From: Oricola sp.
Lineage (GTDB): Bacteria > Pseudomonadota > Alphaproteobacteria > Rhizobiales > Rhizobiaceae
NCBI RefSeq assembly: GCF_022763245.1
Contig: NZ_JALEGV010000041.1
Span: 667,223 to 731,222, forward strand
DNA: 64,000 bases
Direction of reading: 5' to 3'
In this document: piece after piece, positions 44,806 to 53,907 of the stretch
Layout of the letters: each line of letters begins with the position of its first letter
Position numbering within the stretch: the stretch's first letter is position 1
The notes under the pieces: model-generated
What the model saw: only the letters and a program-made list of their open reading frames with translations
What the model was told of the DNA's origin: nothing
The model's database searches: none
Program-made: the position numbers and the translations under genes

Positions 44806-47127
44806 TCAGCGGAAGATGTAGATCGGGCTCGTCCAGGCGCGGGTCCCGTCTTCCAGGGTCACGCGCACATAGATCGGATTGTCCTTGCCCGCATCGATCG
44901 AGACACGCCGGCGGACGCTCATCGACAAGTGCGGATTGTCGTCGGGGAGCCGGAACAGCTTGAAGAAGCGTGGCAGTTCGCCGGAGGCGTCATGGACGAC
45001 GTCTTCATAGCCGATCTCCGCGATCGGCATGTCGAAGCTGACGAGTGGCGTGCTGACGGAGATCGACCCGGCCTGCGGGTCGGACAGCCGCAGATCCGCG
45101 CCACCGAAGTTGCCGGTGGTCAGCGCCTTCCAGGCAACCCTGTCGTCGCCGACCTGATCGAGCGTCTTGTCGCGGTTGAAGAAATTGATCGGGGTCGCAT
45201 GCGCGATCGTGTTTCCGGTCAGTTCGGCGCCGCCGTCCCAGATCACCTCCCGGAAACGACCGCGATATTCGGCACCTTCCCAGTGCAGCCTGATCCGGGC
45301 GCCGAGATCGTCCTCGCCAAAGGGGCGGATGGTCTCGACGAGCGCGAGCCCGTTGAAGACGTCGATGCGCTCGATGGGGGAGGCGGCGTCGACGGTGACC
45401 GCCAGTTCGGCGTCGCCTTGAGGCAGTTTCACGATATCGCCCATCATGGCCGATGTGCCGGAAAGGGCCTGCGAAGGACCGAGCGCGGGATCGTCGTGGT
45501 AGATTTCGGCCTGGCTTTCGAAATGCGCGGATAGGTCGATCGCGATGCGCCCGTTCGGGCCACCCGTCGTGCCGTAGTGGTGGCGCTTGCGCATGCAATC
45601 GAGCAGGGCCGGACGCGACAGTTCGGACGCGTTGAAACAGGTCAATCCGCCGATCGCGCCGAACTTTCCGGCGCCCGGATAGCTGGCGCCCGGACGTCCC
45701 TTGTGCCCGTCGGAATTGCAGACCACGCCGACCCGGTAACCGAGCTTGAAGGCATCGTGCAGCAGCCATTCGAAGCTGCCCCAGGAAGAATGCACCTCGA
45801 CCGATTTCTCGAACCGGCCGTCATGGGCGAAGCCGATATCGGCGTAGCGTCCGCCGCAATGGGCGTAGCAGACGACGTCGCTCTCGCCCTCGTCCGAGAA
45901 GGCGGCGAACAGATCCTTGGCCGTGAAGCAATCCGTGTCGGCTGTCGTCTTGTCCTCGATCAGCGCGTGGGATGATCGCCGGATGGTCCGCCCCTCTGTG
46001 GGAAAGTACACGTTGCGGTCGCCGCCGAGCGACGTGTTGCCCGACCATTCATAGCCGGGCATCGCGACGAAGCGCCCGTCGGCGTCGAATTCGGCGGTGA
46101 TGCGGTTCAATTCCGCCCAGAACTCGTCGGAGATCTGGAAGTCGTTGCCCTGGTGGCCGCAGGCGTCGACCCACGCCCGATCCCTGGCGAAGGCGAAATA
46201 TTCCGTCGCGCTGCCCGTGCCGATCGTCTCCTCCGACTGGCCGTGCATGTCGGCCCAGAAATGGACGAGTTCGCGGTCCTCGACGATCAGCGGGTTTGTC
46301 CGGGCGACAAGCGCGCCTTCTTCGCTTCTGACCGCGACAGAGACCTTGCCCGGCGCACTTACCGTCAGGCCCGGAACGGTCAGGGAGAATGCGCCCGGCT
46401 TCATCTCGACACTGTCCGGCAGTCCGTCGATCGCGCCGTCGGCCTCCAGCAGGAAGCGTCCGGAACATGTGTCGGAAGGATTGCCCCATCCGTCTTCGCC
46501 CTTGAGCTTCAGGTCGAACGGCTCGCCCGGCCGCTTCAGCGTCGGCAGCGCCGCCACGAAGCGCTCGGGCTTGCCCGGCACGATGGCGATCGCCGGCTGC
46601 ACCGGCAGCGGCTGGAAGTTGAAGGTCGCGATCGGATCGACCAGCACACGGAACTCGAACGTCTCCTCGCAGAAGGTCTGGAGCCGCATGCCCGGCCCGC
46701 CATGGTCGGTGACGCCGAAGCGGATGGTGATCGTGTCGCCTTCCTGCAGGAAGCCTTTCACCACCTTGATCCACAGCGTGCGGTCCCACGGACGCACATT
46801 GCCTTTCGGGTCCCAGCGCAACTGCAGGACGGCGCCGTTCGACGCTTCGACGGTGCAGTAGTTGGCGCCGGATGGATCGTCGAATTGCGGATTGCCCTGG
46901 TCGGAGGCGAAGCGGAAGACGATGCGCAGGCTGCCCGAATCGTCGACGCCGAACTTGCCCGCGGTATAGACCAGCGTGAAGGATGCGTAGGACCCCGCCT
47001 CGAATTCGCCCTTCGGGGAGATCTCCGCATGGCCGAGCAGCGACGGGTCGATGGCATGCCGTATCACGCCGCTGTCCACTGCGTTCCAGGGTCTGGCGCC
47101 TGCCGCATCCGAAAAATGTTCTGTCAT
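44806..47127 (-). CDS. DUF3604 domain protein (PHP-like metallohydrolase)
   Basis: 773 aa from ATG 47127, which follows AAGAAGGT. An N-terminal ~270-residue beta-rich part precedes the DUF3604 core, recognised by ELVHFWADMHGQSEETIGTG, FVAMPGYEWSGNTSLGGDRN, VVCYAHCGGRYADIGFAH, SVEVHSSWGSFEWLL and VVCNSDGHKGRPGASYPG. These His/Asp/Glu clusters resemble PHP phosphoesterase metal sites, so a hydrolase is likely, but no substrate is established for the family. There is no signal peptide. It is the last gene of a GntR-DctP-DctQ-DctM-DUF3604 operon, 56 bp after dctM. It probably acts on the acid imported by that TRAP system. Confidence 0.85.
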   Translation of the reverse strand: MTEHFSDAAGARPWNAVDSGVIRHAIDPSLLGHAEISPKGEFEAGSYASFTLVYTAGKFGVDDSGSLRIVFRFASDQGNPQFDDPSGANYCTVEASNGAVLQLRWDPKGNVRPWDRTLWIKVVKGFLQEGDTITIRFGVTDHGGPGMRLQTFCEETFEFRVLVDPIATFNFQPLPVQPAIAIVPGKPERFVAALPTLKRPGEPFDLKLKGEDGWGNPSDTCSGRFLLEADGAIDGLPDSVEMKPGAFSLTVPGLTVSAPGKVSVAVRSEEGALVARTNPLIVEDRELVHFWADMHGQSEETIGTGSATEYFAFARDRAWVDACGHQGNDFQISDEFWAELNRITAEFDADGRFVAMPGYEWSGNTSLGGDRNVYFPTEGRTIRRSSHALIEDKTTADTDCFTAKDLFAAFSDEGESDVVCYAHCGGRYADIGFAHDGRFEKSVEVHSSWGSFEWLLHDAFKLGYRVGVVCNSDGHKGRPGASYPGAGKFGAIGGLTCFNASELSRPALLDCMRKRHHYGTTGGPNGRIAIDLSAHFESQAEIYHDDPALGPSQALSGTSAMMGDIVKLPQGDAELAVTVDAASPIERIDVFNGLALVETIRPFGEDDLGARIRLHWEGAEYRGRFREVIWDGGAELTGNTIAHATPINFFNRDKTLDQVGDDRVAWKALTTGNFGGADLRLSDPQAGSISVSTPLVSFDMPIAEIGYEDVVHDASGELPRFFKLFRLPDDNPHLSMSVRRRVSIDAGKDNPIYVRVTLEDGTRAWTSPIYIFR

Positions 47128-47182
47128 TGCAAACCTTCTTGAAGTCATGGGGTGGGCGCGGGCGCGCCCGAAGTGAAACGCG

Positions 47183-48454
47183 TTATTGGAAGAGGTGAAC
47201 GAGCGTCATCGAGATCGGCGGGACGTATGTGATCAGCAGAAGGTCGAGGATCAGGACCAGGATATAGGGCCAGATCGCAGCGACGATCCGCTCGATGGAG
47301 ACCTTCGTGATCGCCGAGGCGATGAAGAGGTCCACGCCCAGCGGCGGCGTCACGGTGCCGATGGACAGGTTGACCGACACGATGATGCCGAACAGCACCG
47401 GGTCGATGCCGAAGCTCATCGCGGCGGGATAGAGGATGGAGGTGAAGATCACGATCGCCGCAGCGGCGTTCATCATGCATCCGACCGCCAGCAGGAACAC
47501 GTTGACCAGCAGGAGATAGACGATCGGCCCGCCGGATATTCCGGCGAGATGCGCCGAGATGCTCTGCGGGATCTGGTTGATGGTGATCAGCCAGGCGAAG
47601 ACGCCGGCCGCGTTCATGATGAACATCACCACCGCGGACGAAAGCACGGCCTTGTAGAAGGCCCGCCAGAGCGCGGGCAGGGTCAGTTCGCGGTACAGCG
47701 CGCCGACGACGATGCCGTAGAGCACCGCGACGATCGCCGCCTCGGTCGGCGTGAAGACACCGCCATAGATGCCCGACAGGATGATGACCGGCATCAAAAG
47801 GGGCCAGAAGGCCTCGCGGAAGCTCTGCCAGATCGCCGCGCGCCCCTGGAACGGCGTGGTTTCGACATCGAGCTTCGCCGCCATGAAGCGGTTCAGGATC
47901 AGCATCGAGATGCAGATCAGGATGCCAGGCGCCATGCCGGCGAGGAACAGGTCGGTGATCGAGACGCCCGTCACCACACCGTAAAGGATGAGCAGGATGG
48001 ACGGCGGAATGATCATCCCGGTCACGCCGGCCGCCGCGATCGTCGCCGCCGTATATTGCGGACGGTAGCCCTTTTCCTCCATCGGCTGGTTCATGACGCC
48101 GCCGATCGCCGCCACAGTCGCTGCGTTGGATCCGGACAGCGCGGCGAAGAAGGAGGACGACAGGATCGCGACCGCGGCGAGGCCGCCGGTCATGTGGCTG
48201 ACCAGCGAGGACGCGAAGCCGACGAGACGGCGCGACATGCCGCCGGTCGACATGATCTCCCCGGCCAGGATGAAGAAGGGGATCGCGAGCAGCGGGAATG
48301 AATTGTTGGTCGCCAGCATGCGCTGGGCCACGATCTCCATGCTGATGTCGCTCAGCCAGAGCCCGAGCATGCTCGACAGTCCGAGCGCAAGCGCGATCGG
48401 CACGCGCAGCAGCATCAGGAGGACAAGGGAACCGAAAATGGCAGCGGAAATCAT
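47183..48454 (-). CDS. dctM: TRAP importer large permease (DctM), second system
   Basis: 423 aa with about 12 hydrophobic segments. It contains SSFFAALSGSNAATVAAIGG and MIIPPSILLILYGVVTGVSI, the DctM signature regions, and the cytoplasmic loop with LDVETTPFQGRAAIWQ. It uses the sodium gradient to import the ligand bound by the DctP at 49022-50062. It lies 36 bp after dctQ, in the GntR-controlled operon that ends with DUF3604. Confidence 0.93.
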   Translation of the reverse strand: MISAAIFGSLVLLMLLRVPIALALGLSSMLGLWLSDISMEIVAQRMLATNNSFPLLAIPFFILAGEIMSTGGMSRRLVGFASSLVSHMTGGLAAVAILSSSFFAALSGSNAATVAAIGGVMNQPMEEKGYRPQYTAATIAAAGVTGMIIPPSILLILYGVVTGVSITDLFLAGMAPGILICISMLILNRFMAAKLDVETTPFQGRAAIWQSFREAFWPLLMPVIILSGIYGGVFTPTEAAIVAVLYGIVVGALYRELTLPALWRAFYKAVLSSAVVMFIMNAAGVFAWLITINQIPQSISAHLAGISGGPIVYLLLVNVFLLAVGCMMNAAAAIVIFTSILYPAAMSFGIDPVLFGIIVSVNLSIGTVTPPLGVDLFIASAITKVSIERIVAAIWPYILVLILDLLLITYVPPISMTLVHLFQ

Positions 48455-48490
48455 GTCGGATGGTCCTGGCGAAAACGGTTCGCGGAGAGA

Positions 48491-48991
48491 TCAGTGGTCG
48501 TCGGCAAGCAATTCGCCGGCGGGCGCGCGCAGTTGCTTTGCGAGAAGCTCGGCGGCGTAGACGAACAGGAACACCATGCCGACGGGAACCGCGCCGTAGA
48601 CCCACGCCATGGAAATCTCCAATGCGGGCGAGATCTGCGTCTGGACCCGCATCGTCGTCATAAGGCCGCTCCAGAACAACACCGCGAAGAACAGCCCGCA
48701 GGCCAGCGTGGCGAGGATCAGCGCCGCCCGCTTCATCGACGCGGGCAGGTTGTTGACGAAAACGCCGATGGCGGCGTGCATGTTGCGCCGAAACGCGATC
48801 CCCGACCCGAGGAAGATCATCCAGATGAAGAGGTATCGGATCATCTCGTCCGGGAAGGCCAGCGAGCTTTCCACCACGTAGCGGAAGAACACAGTCGCGA
48901 TGCCGAGGACGAACATCACGATGAAGGCGATCACGCAGGCAACCGCCAGGGCACGTTCGGAAAGGTCGAGAAGTCTCTTTGTCGTTTCCAT
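48491..48991 (-). CDS. dctQ: TRAP importer small permease (DctQ), second system
   Basis: 166 aa with four hydrophobic segments. The family segment FPDEMIRYLFIWMIFLGSGI and RRNMHAAIGVFVNNLP follow the second helix. It lies 30 bp after dctP and 36 bp before dctM. The C-terminus is short and polar (GELLADDH). It forms the membrane part with DctM. Confidence 0.9.
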   Translation of the reverse strand: METTKRLLDLSERALAVACVIAFIVMFVLGIATVFFRYVVESSLAFPDEMIRYLFIWMIFLGSGIAFRRNMHAAIGVFVNNLPASMKRAALILATLACGLFFAVLFWSGLMTTMRVQTQISPALEISMAWVYGAVPVGMVFLFVYAAELLAKQLRAPAGELLADDH

Positions 48992-49021
48992 GTCGTTTCC
49001 CCTGGCGGCGGCTCTTCTGGC

Positions 49022-50062
49022 CTATTTCGTGTCGACGGCGGCCTGGATCAGATCGGCGCCGATCTTCTCGCGGTACTCGTCCCAGACGGGCTCCATCGCC
49101 GCCTGGAATGCCGCTGCCTGTTCGGGCGACAGCCGCGTCACGGTCATGCCGCCGGCTTCCATCTCGGTGAGATACTGGCCCTCGACGGCGTTCATCTCGG
49201 CGCGCTCCCAGTCCTGCGTCTCGATCGCGGCTTCCTTGAACAGGGCCTTCACGTCGTCCGGAACGCTGGTCATGATCTTGTCGCTGGCGAGGAACATGAT
49301 GCCGGCCCACTGGTGGTGCGACAGGGTGATGAAGTCCTGCACCTTGTCGAAGCCGAAGGCCTTGACGTTGCCGACCGGGTTGTCCTGCCCGTCGACGGTT
49401 CCCTGTTGCAGGCCGGTGAAGACCTCCGACAGGGCCATCGGCGTCGGATTGGCGCCGAGCGCCTTGAAGGTGGCGACGTTGAGCGGATTGTTCACGACCC
49501 GGAACTTGATGCCCTTCATGTCGTCCGGCATCTCGACCTTGGTCTTGGCCGTCGTGATCGTGCGGAAGCCGCTTTCATACATGGCGATCGTGTGGATGCC
49601 CGTTGCCGACTGGAGGCCGTCATAGAGATCCTGGCCGACCGGACCGTCCGACACCGCATAGGCATGCTCGCTGTCGCGGAACAGGAACGGCAGGTAGAAG
49701 ATGTCGAGCGGCGGATAGAAGCTCGCCACGTTCGTCGTCGGCACCAGGGCGAAATCGATCACGCCGATCTGGATGCTTTCCACCAGTTCGCGCGACGAGC
49801 CGATGGTCGAGTTCGGGAAGACCTCGACGGTGATCTTGCCGCCGCTCTTCTCCTTGACCATGTCCGCGAACTTCTGCGCGCCCTGCGCCAGCGGGTGGGT
49901 CTCGTTGTAGGGGTGCCCGAATTTCAGCGTCATTTCCGGCATGTCCTGGGCGCCGGCGGCGGCCAGGGCCAGTCCGTTGACGGCGACCGCGGCGACGATC
50001 GTCCGCGCATGGGCGAGGGCCTTGCGGGCAAGGCTGCCCGGTGTTGGCATGGTCAGTTGCAT
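49022..50062 (-). CDS. dctP: TRAP importer solute-binding protein (DctP), second system
   Basis: 346 aa from ATG 50062, preceded by AGGAGAG. The signal peptide is ~38 residues, ending AAAGAQD. The mature part begins EMTLKFGHPYNETHPLAQGA. The ligand-arginine region reads DDMKGIKFRVVNNPLNVATF. It follows the GntR/UTRA gene by 107 bp and is the first structural gene of the operon. The ligand is a carboxylic acid by family; which one is unknown. Confidence 0.91.
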   Translation of the reverse strand: MQLTMPTPGSLARKALAHARTIVAAVAVNGLALAAAGAQDMPEMTLKFGHPYNETHPLAQGAQKFADMVKEKSGGKITVEVFPNSTIGSSRELVESIQIGVIDFALVPTTNVASFYPPLDIFYLPFLFRDSEHAYAVSDGPVGQDLYDGLQSATGIHTIAMYESGFRTITTAKTKVEMPDDMKGIKFRVVNNPLNVATFKALGANPTPMALSEVFTGLQQGTVDGQDNPVGNVKAFGFDKVQDFITLSHHQWAGIMFLASDKIMTSVPDDVKALFKEAAIETQDWERAEMNAVEGQYLTEMEAGGMTVTRLSPEQAAAFQAAMEPVWDEYREKIGADLIQAAVDTK

Positions 50063-50169
50063 GGTTTGCTCTCCTGTCTCACGTGTGGTTGTCGCTTCCC
50101 CAAGGCGGTGTCATGCCGATGGGCTTTGGCGCCCATTCTCTTTCTTTGGTCGTTCCGGTCGGCTCTCGG

Positions 50170-50970
50170 TCACCCCGCCTCGCTGAAGTCGGGATGCCCG
50201 TTCGACGACACCGGCACGATCTCGATCACCCGGTCGCTCGGCGGCACGAAAATGCGCTGCCAGGTGATCGGCGCGTCGCGGTAGCTGAGGCCGCAGATGG
50301 TCCAGACCATGCCGTACTGGCCCGGAGGCACGTCCAGCTGGCGCGCGACGCGCGGCGGCAGCGGTTGGCAGGCCATGGTCTGGCGCGTGTTCAGCGTCGG
50401 TGCGTTAAAGCGCTCGGCCAGCATGTCGCGGAAAGACACGCCGTTGAGCGTCGTCTCGCTCATCTGGGCGAGATCGGAGAACCGGTCGGCCGGCAGGTAG
50501 ATCTCGCTGAAGACCTCGAACTCGTCATTCACCGAGACGAGGCGGTGGATATGGATGAATTCGCCGTCGGGCGTGCCGAAGAACTGGCTCCAAGGGCCGC
50601 TCTCGCTCGTCGTCTCGACGTCGATGATCTTGAAGAAGACGGGCAGCAGCCGGGTGCCGCCCTCCGCCATGAAGCGGAAATGCCGGAGCTGGGTTTCCTG
50701 GGCCCGTGCGCCCGAAACGAACGTGCCGCGGCCATGGTGCCGCTCCACCACGCCCATCTGCACCAGGCTGCGCAAGGCGCGTTGCATGGTGCCGAGGCTG
50801 GCGCCCATCTCCGCAGCAAGCTGGTCTTCCGCCGGAAGCTGGTCGCCGGGCAGCCAGCGGCCTTCCTCGATCGCGGTCAGGATCTCTTCCGAAATCCTCT
50901 GGTGTTTCGCCTTGGTCGGAACGCTGTCGTTCGACACCGGGCGCAGAATGGCTTTCTTCATCGCATCCAT
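50170..50970 (-). CDS. GntR-family regulator, UTRA (HutC-like) subfamily
   Basis: 266 aa from ATG 50970; ATG 50961 is also plausible and is better spaced from AGGA. The winged HTH is at residues ~24-90, with GDQLPAEDQLAAEMGASLGT and MQRALRSLVQMGVVERHHGR. The C-terminal UTRA ligand domain follows (EVFSEIYLPADRFSDLAQMS). It heads the TRAP/DUF3604 operon. The palindrome at 50971-50984 abuts its start codon and another is at 51026-51037, so autorepression is likely. Confidence 0.91.
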   Translation of the reverse strand: MDAMKKAILRPVSNDSVPTKAKHQRISEEILTAIEEGRWLPGDQLPAEDQLAAEMGASLGTMQRALRSLVQMGVVERHHGRGTFVSGARAQETQLRHFRFMAEGGTRLLPVFFKIIDVETTSESGPWSQFFGTPDGEFIHIHRLVSVNDEFEVFSEIYLPADRFSDLAQMSETTLNGVSFRDMLAERFNAPTLNTRQTMACQPLPPRVARQLDVPPGQYGMVWTICGLSYRDAPITWQRIFVPPSDRVIEIVPVSSNGHPDFSEAG

Positions 50971-50984
50971 GTCCTATGTAGGAC
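50971..50984. promoter_or_regulatory. GntR/UTRA operator, promoter-distal copy (GTCCTA-TG-TAGGAC)
   Basis: A perfect 6-bp arm palindrome touching the regulator's first start codon and including its ribosome site, so it could also affect translation or early elongation. It shares the TCCTAnnTAGGA core with the site at 51026. Confidence 0.7.
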
Positions 50985-51294
50985 TTCTGGGTTGATGCTA
51001 TTTCTCTCACGGAAATTGTGTCAAGTCCTATATAGGATTTTCGCATCGCTGCCTTGAAAACGAGCGGCATGCCGAAAAAACCGGCTGGATTCGCGCGGCT
51101 GTGACGCCTCGGTGGGCAGCTGGCATGCTTGTGGCGACGCCGGGTGTCCGCGAAGCCTCAACCCGGCCTGGTCTTCTCGATCAGCAGGGCGGCTTCGCGC
51201 GGCGGCGATGGCGGGTTTCCGGTCCGCCGGGACTGTGCAGGACTGTCCGCTGCGGGCTCCCGGAAAATTCGATCTTGGCCGTCCTTTTTTGGGC
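50985..51294. other. Divergent gene-free region between the GntR/UTRA and sugar ABC operons
   Basis: Together with the flanking sites this is a 417-bp gap (50971-51387) between divergent genes. It holds the second GntR-type palindrome at 51026-51037. From about 51040 to 51294 I see no protein-like frame, hairpin or repeat; the sequence is GC-rich and featureless to the eye. Confidence 0.5.
51026..51037. promoter_or_regulatory. GntR/UTRA operator, second copy (TCCTATATAGGA)
   Basis: A perfect 12-bp palindrome 55 bp upstream of the first regulator start codon, where the minus-strand promoter is expected. Same core as 50971-50984; the two sites are about 54 bp apart, about five helical turns. 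Confidence 0.7.
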
Positions 51295-51324
51295 TTGACT
51301 GAATCGGTGAGTCGCAATTATGGT
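51295..51324 (+). promoter_or_regulatory. Promoter of the sugar ABC operon
   Basis: TTGACT (51295-51300), 18 bp, TATGGT (51319-51324). Transcription would start within the palindrome at 51325-51344, the standard place for a LacI-type repressor site. Confidence 0.55.
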
Positions 51325-51344
51325 TTTTGGAAACGTTTCCAAAA
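51325..51344. promoter_or_regulatory. LacI-type operator, main site (20-bp perfect palindrome)
   Basis: TTTTGGAAACGTTTCCAAAA, perfectly symmetric about a central CG. It lies just downstream of the promoter and 43 bp before the ABC ATPase start. The likely reader is the LacI protein at 57860-58918 in the same gene set. Confidence 0.8.
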
Positions 51345-51347
51345 TGA

Positions 51348-51363
51348 TTGGAAACGATTACAA
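51348..51363. promoter_or_regulatory. LacI-type operator, imperfect second site
   Basis: TTGGAAACGATTACAA resembles the main operator (left half identical, right half degenerate). Its centre is about 21 bp from that of the main site, two helical turns, which would allow cooperative binding. Confidence 0.55.
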
Positions 51364-51387
51364 TGAACTCGTTCTGGGAGGGGCGAC

Positions 51388-52905
51388 GTGCGGGAGGGAG
51401 TTCTCCAGACAAGCGCCTTGTCGAAGCGCTACGGCGCCACCGTCGCCTTGAGCGACGTGTCGCTGACGATCGCGCAGGGCGAGGTCCACGCGATCCTCGG
51501 TGAGAACGGTGCCGGAAAATCCACCCTGGTGAAGATCTTGTCGGGCGTCGTGCGCTCGAATTCCGGCGGCATGACGCTGGCTGGCGAAGCCTATGACCCG
51601 CATTCGATTTCCCGGGCGCGCGAACGCGGCGTGGCGACGGCCTTCCAGGAACTGAGCCTGATCCCGAACATGACGGTCGGCGAGAACCTGTTGCTCCCCC
51701 GGGCGTCGCGGCGGTCCTTCTGGCCGGACTCCAGATCGAGCATTCTGCACAGATCGGCCGACGTGCTGCGCGAATGGCAGGTCGCCGACATCGCGCCCGA
51801 TGCGATCGTCGAGGATTTGTCGCTCGCCGAACGCCAGCGGGTCGAAATCACGCGGGCCCTGTCGCATGCCTCGCGGCTCCTCATTCTCGACGAACCGACC
51901 GCGGCTCTCCCCGATCCCGAATGGCTTTTCGAGCAGATCCGCCGGCTCACCGCCCGCGGCGTCGCCGTGATGTACATCTCGCACCGGCTCGGAGAGGTCC
52001 GCGAGATCTGCGAGCGGGCGACGGTCCTGCGCAACGGCCAGACGATCGACACCGTCGACCTGTCGGGCGTCGATGACGACGGCATCTTCGCGATGATGGT
52101 CGGGCGGAGCCCGGATAGCGCCTTCTCAGAACCGGTCGCCGCAAGGCCGGACGCCGAGGTCATCGTCGATGTCCGGGGCCTGAGCGTCGGCAAGGTGCGT
52201 TCGCTCGACCTGAGTTTGAAGGCCGGGGAGATCGTCGGTCTGGCCGCCCTGGAAGGGCAGGGCCAGCAGGACCTGTTCAGGGCGCTCGGCGGCGCCGCCA
52301 GGCCGGGTGACGGCAAGATCACGGTTGGCGGCCAGGCTGCGACCCTCGGCTCGCCGCGGCGGGCGCTTCGTGCCGGCGCGGGCATCGCCTTCGTCCCCGA
52401 AGAGCGCAAGACGGAGGGGATCTTCGCCAATCTCACGGCTGCGTCGAACATCGCCTTGCCGGAGATCTCGCGGGCCAGCCATGCCGGCATCGTCTATGCG
52501 GGGCTGGAAAAGAACGTTTCCAGGGAGGTCGCCTCGAAGGTCGCGCTTTCTCCGCGCTATCTGGGGTTCAATGTCGGCAGCCTGTCCGGCGGAAACCAGC
52601 AGAAGGTCCTTCTGGCGCGCGCTCTGATCACCGGGGCGAAATGCCTCGTTCTCTTCGATCCCGCGCGCGGCGTCGATGTCGGAACCAAGCAGTCGATCTA
52701 CGCCATGATGCGCGACTTCGTCGCCGGCGGCGGGACGATCCTTTTCTATTCCTCCGAACTGTCCGAACTGGTTCACCTGAGTTCGCGGTGCCTCGTCATG
52801 TATGGCGGCCGGCTCGTCGCCGACGTTGCGCGCGAGGAATTGACCGAGGAGCGCCTTCTGGCCGCCGCGCACGGTCACAGTCATGAAATGAAGGTTGCGG
52901 TCTGA
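51388..52905 (+). CDS. Sugar ABC importer ATP-binding protein (two ABC domains)
   Basis: 505 aa from a GTG at 51388, with GGGAGGGG before it. Domain 1 has Walker A GENGAGKST (residues ~38-46), Walker B LILDEPTAALPD, and a degenerate signature DLSLAERQRVEITRAL. Domain 2 has the signature SLSGGNQQKVLLARAL and the DPARGVDVG segment, but no standard Walker A, as in RbsA/MglA proteins. First gene of the LacI-controlled operon; the permeases follow after 3 bp. The operon order is ATPase-permease-permease-binding protein. Confidence 0.92.
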   Translation: MREGVLQTSALSKRYGATVALSDVSLTIAQGEVHAILGENGAGKSTLVKILSGVVRSNSGGMTLAGEAYDPHSISRARERGVATAFQELSLIPNMTVGENLLLPRASRRSFWPDSRSSILHRSADVLREWQVADIAPDAIVEDLSLAERQRVEITRALSHASRLLILDEPTAALPDPEWLFEQIRRLTARGVAVMYISHRLGEVREICERATVLRNGQTIDTVDLSGVDDDGIFAMMVGRSPDSAFSEPVAARPDAEVIVDVRGLSVGKVRSLDLSLKAGEIVGLAALEGQGQQDLFRALGGAARPGDGKITVGGQAATLGSPRRALRAGAGIAFVPEERKTEGIFANLTAASNIALPEISRASHAGIVYAGLEKNVSREVASKVALSPRYLGFNVGSLSGGNQQKVLLARALITGAKCLVLFDPARGVDVGTKQSIYAMMRDFVAGGGTILFYSSELSELVHLSSRCLVMYGGRLVADVAREELTEERLLAAAHGHSHEMKVAV

Positions 52906-52908
52906 AGA

Positions 52909-53907
52909 ATGGCGAGCACGCAGATCAACAGCGGCGCGCAGTCGCGCGCCCTTCCGACGATGAGACAGGTCGTCGAGAGCGCGTTTCCGATCATCGTCAT
53001 CTATCTCGTGATGGCGACGATCTACAGCGTCGTGCAGCCCTCGGCGCTGTCGCTCTATTCCATCGAATCGCTGTTCAACAATTCGCTGCCGCTCATGCTG
53101 GCGGCGGCCGGAGCGACCTTCGTCATCCTGCAGGGCGGCTTCGACCTTTCCGTTGCCGGCGTCATCTCGCTCGCCAATGTCGTTGTCGCGGTGGCGCCCA
53201 TCGAGGGGCCGCTCGGGGCGCTGGCCAATTTCGCGATGGTTGTCGCGATCGGATTGGTGGTCGGCGCCGTCAATGGCTACGTGGTCGCCTATCTGCGCAT
53301 TCAGGCGATCGCCGCCACCCTTGCGACGATGATCATCTGCAAGGGCGTCGCACTGCTCGTTCTGGGCGCTCCGGGCGGATACGTGTCCGACTTCATGGCC
53401 TATGAATTGACCGCGTCGATCTTCGGCGCCGTTCCGATCGCCGTCGTGATCGCGGTCGCGGTGATGATGTTCTGGTCGGTCTTCCGGACCACGAATTCCG
53501 GTCGCTCCCTCTTGTCCGTCGGCCAGGACGAGCACGCGGCGGCCCTGTCGGGCATCGATGTCGCCAAGGCCCGCTTCATGTCCTTCCTGTGGGCGGGTGC
53601 GTTCTATGGCGCCGCCGGCTACATGCTGGCCGCCCAGACCGCCACGGGCAATCCCAACGGCGGCGATCCCTTCCTGCTTCTGTGCTTCGCGGCGGTCGCT
53701 CTCGGCGGAACCGCCTTCGGAGGGGGCAGGGGCGGCGTCACCGCTTCGCTCTTCGGGGCGGCGACCCTGATGCTCATGCAAAAGGTGCTCTTCGCCGTCG
53801 GCGTGTCGTCCTTCTACACGGGCGTCATCCAGGGCGCGATCATGATCCTCGCGGTGCTCTTCTCCGCATTCGTCCAGGCCGCAACAAGCCGCAGGAACAC
53901 GCCGTGA
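52909..53907 (+). CDS. Sugar ABC importer permease (first)
   Basis: 332 aa inner-membrane permease of the RbsC class with 8-10 hydrophobic segments. Signature segments are FVILQGGFDLSVAGVISLAN near residue 75 and LGGTAFGGGRGGVTASLFGA near the C-terminus. It starts 3 bp after the ATPase stop and its own stop overlaps the second permease start (TGATG). Confidence 0.92.
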   Translation: MASTQINSGAQSRALPTMRQVVESAFPIIVIYLVMATIYSVVQPSALSLYSIESLFNNSLPLMLAAAGATFVILQGGFDLSVAGVISLANVVVAVAPIEGPLGALANFAMVVAIGLVVGAVNGYVVAYLRIQAIAATLATMIICKGVALLVLGAPGGYVSDFMAYELTASIFGAVPIAVVIAVAVMMFWSVFRTTNSGRSLLSVGQDEHAAALSGIDVAKARFMSFLWAGAFYGAAGYMLAAQTATGNPNGGDPFLLLCFAAVALGGTAFGGGRGGVTASLFGAATLMLMQKVLFAVGVSSFYTGVIQGAIMILAVLFSAFVQAATSRRNTP

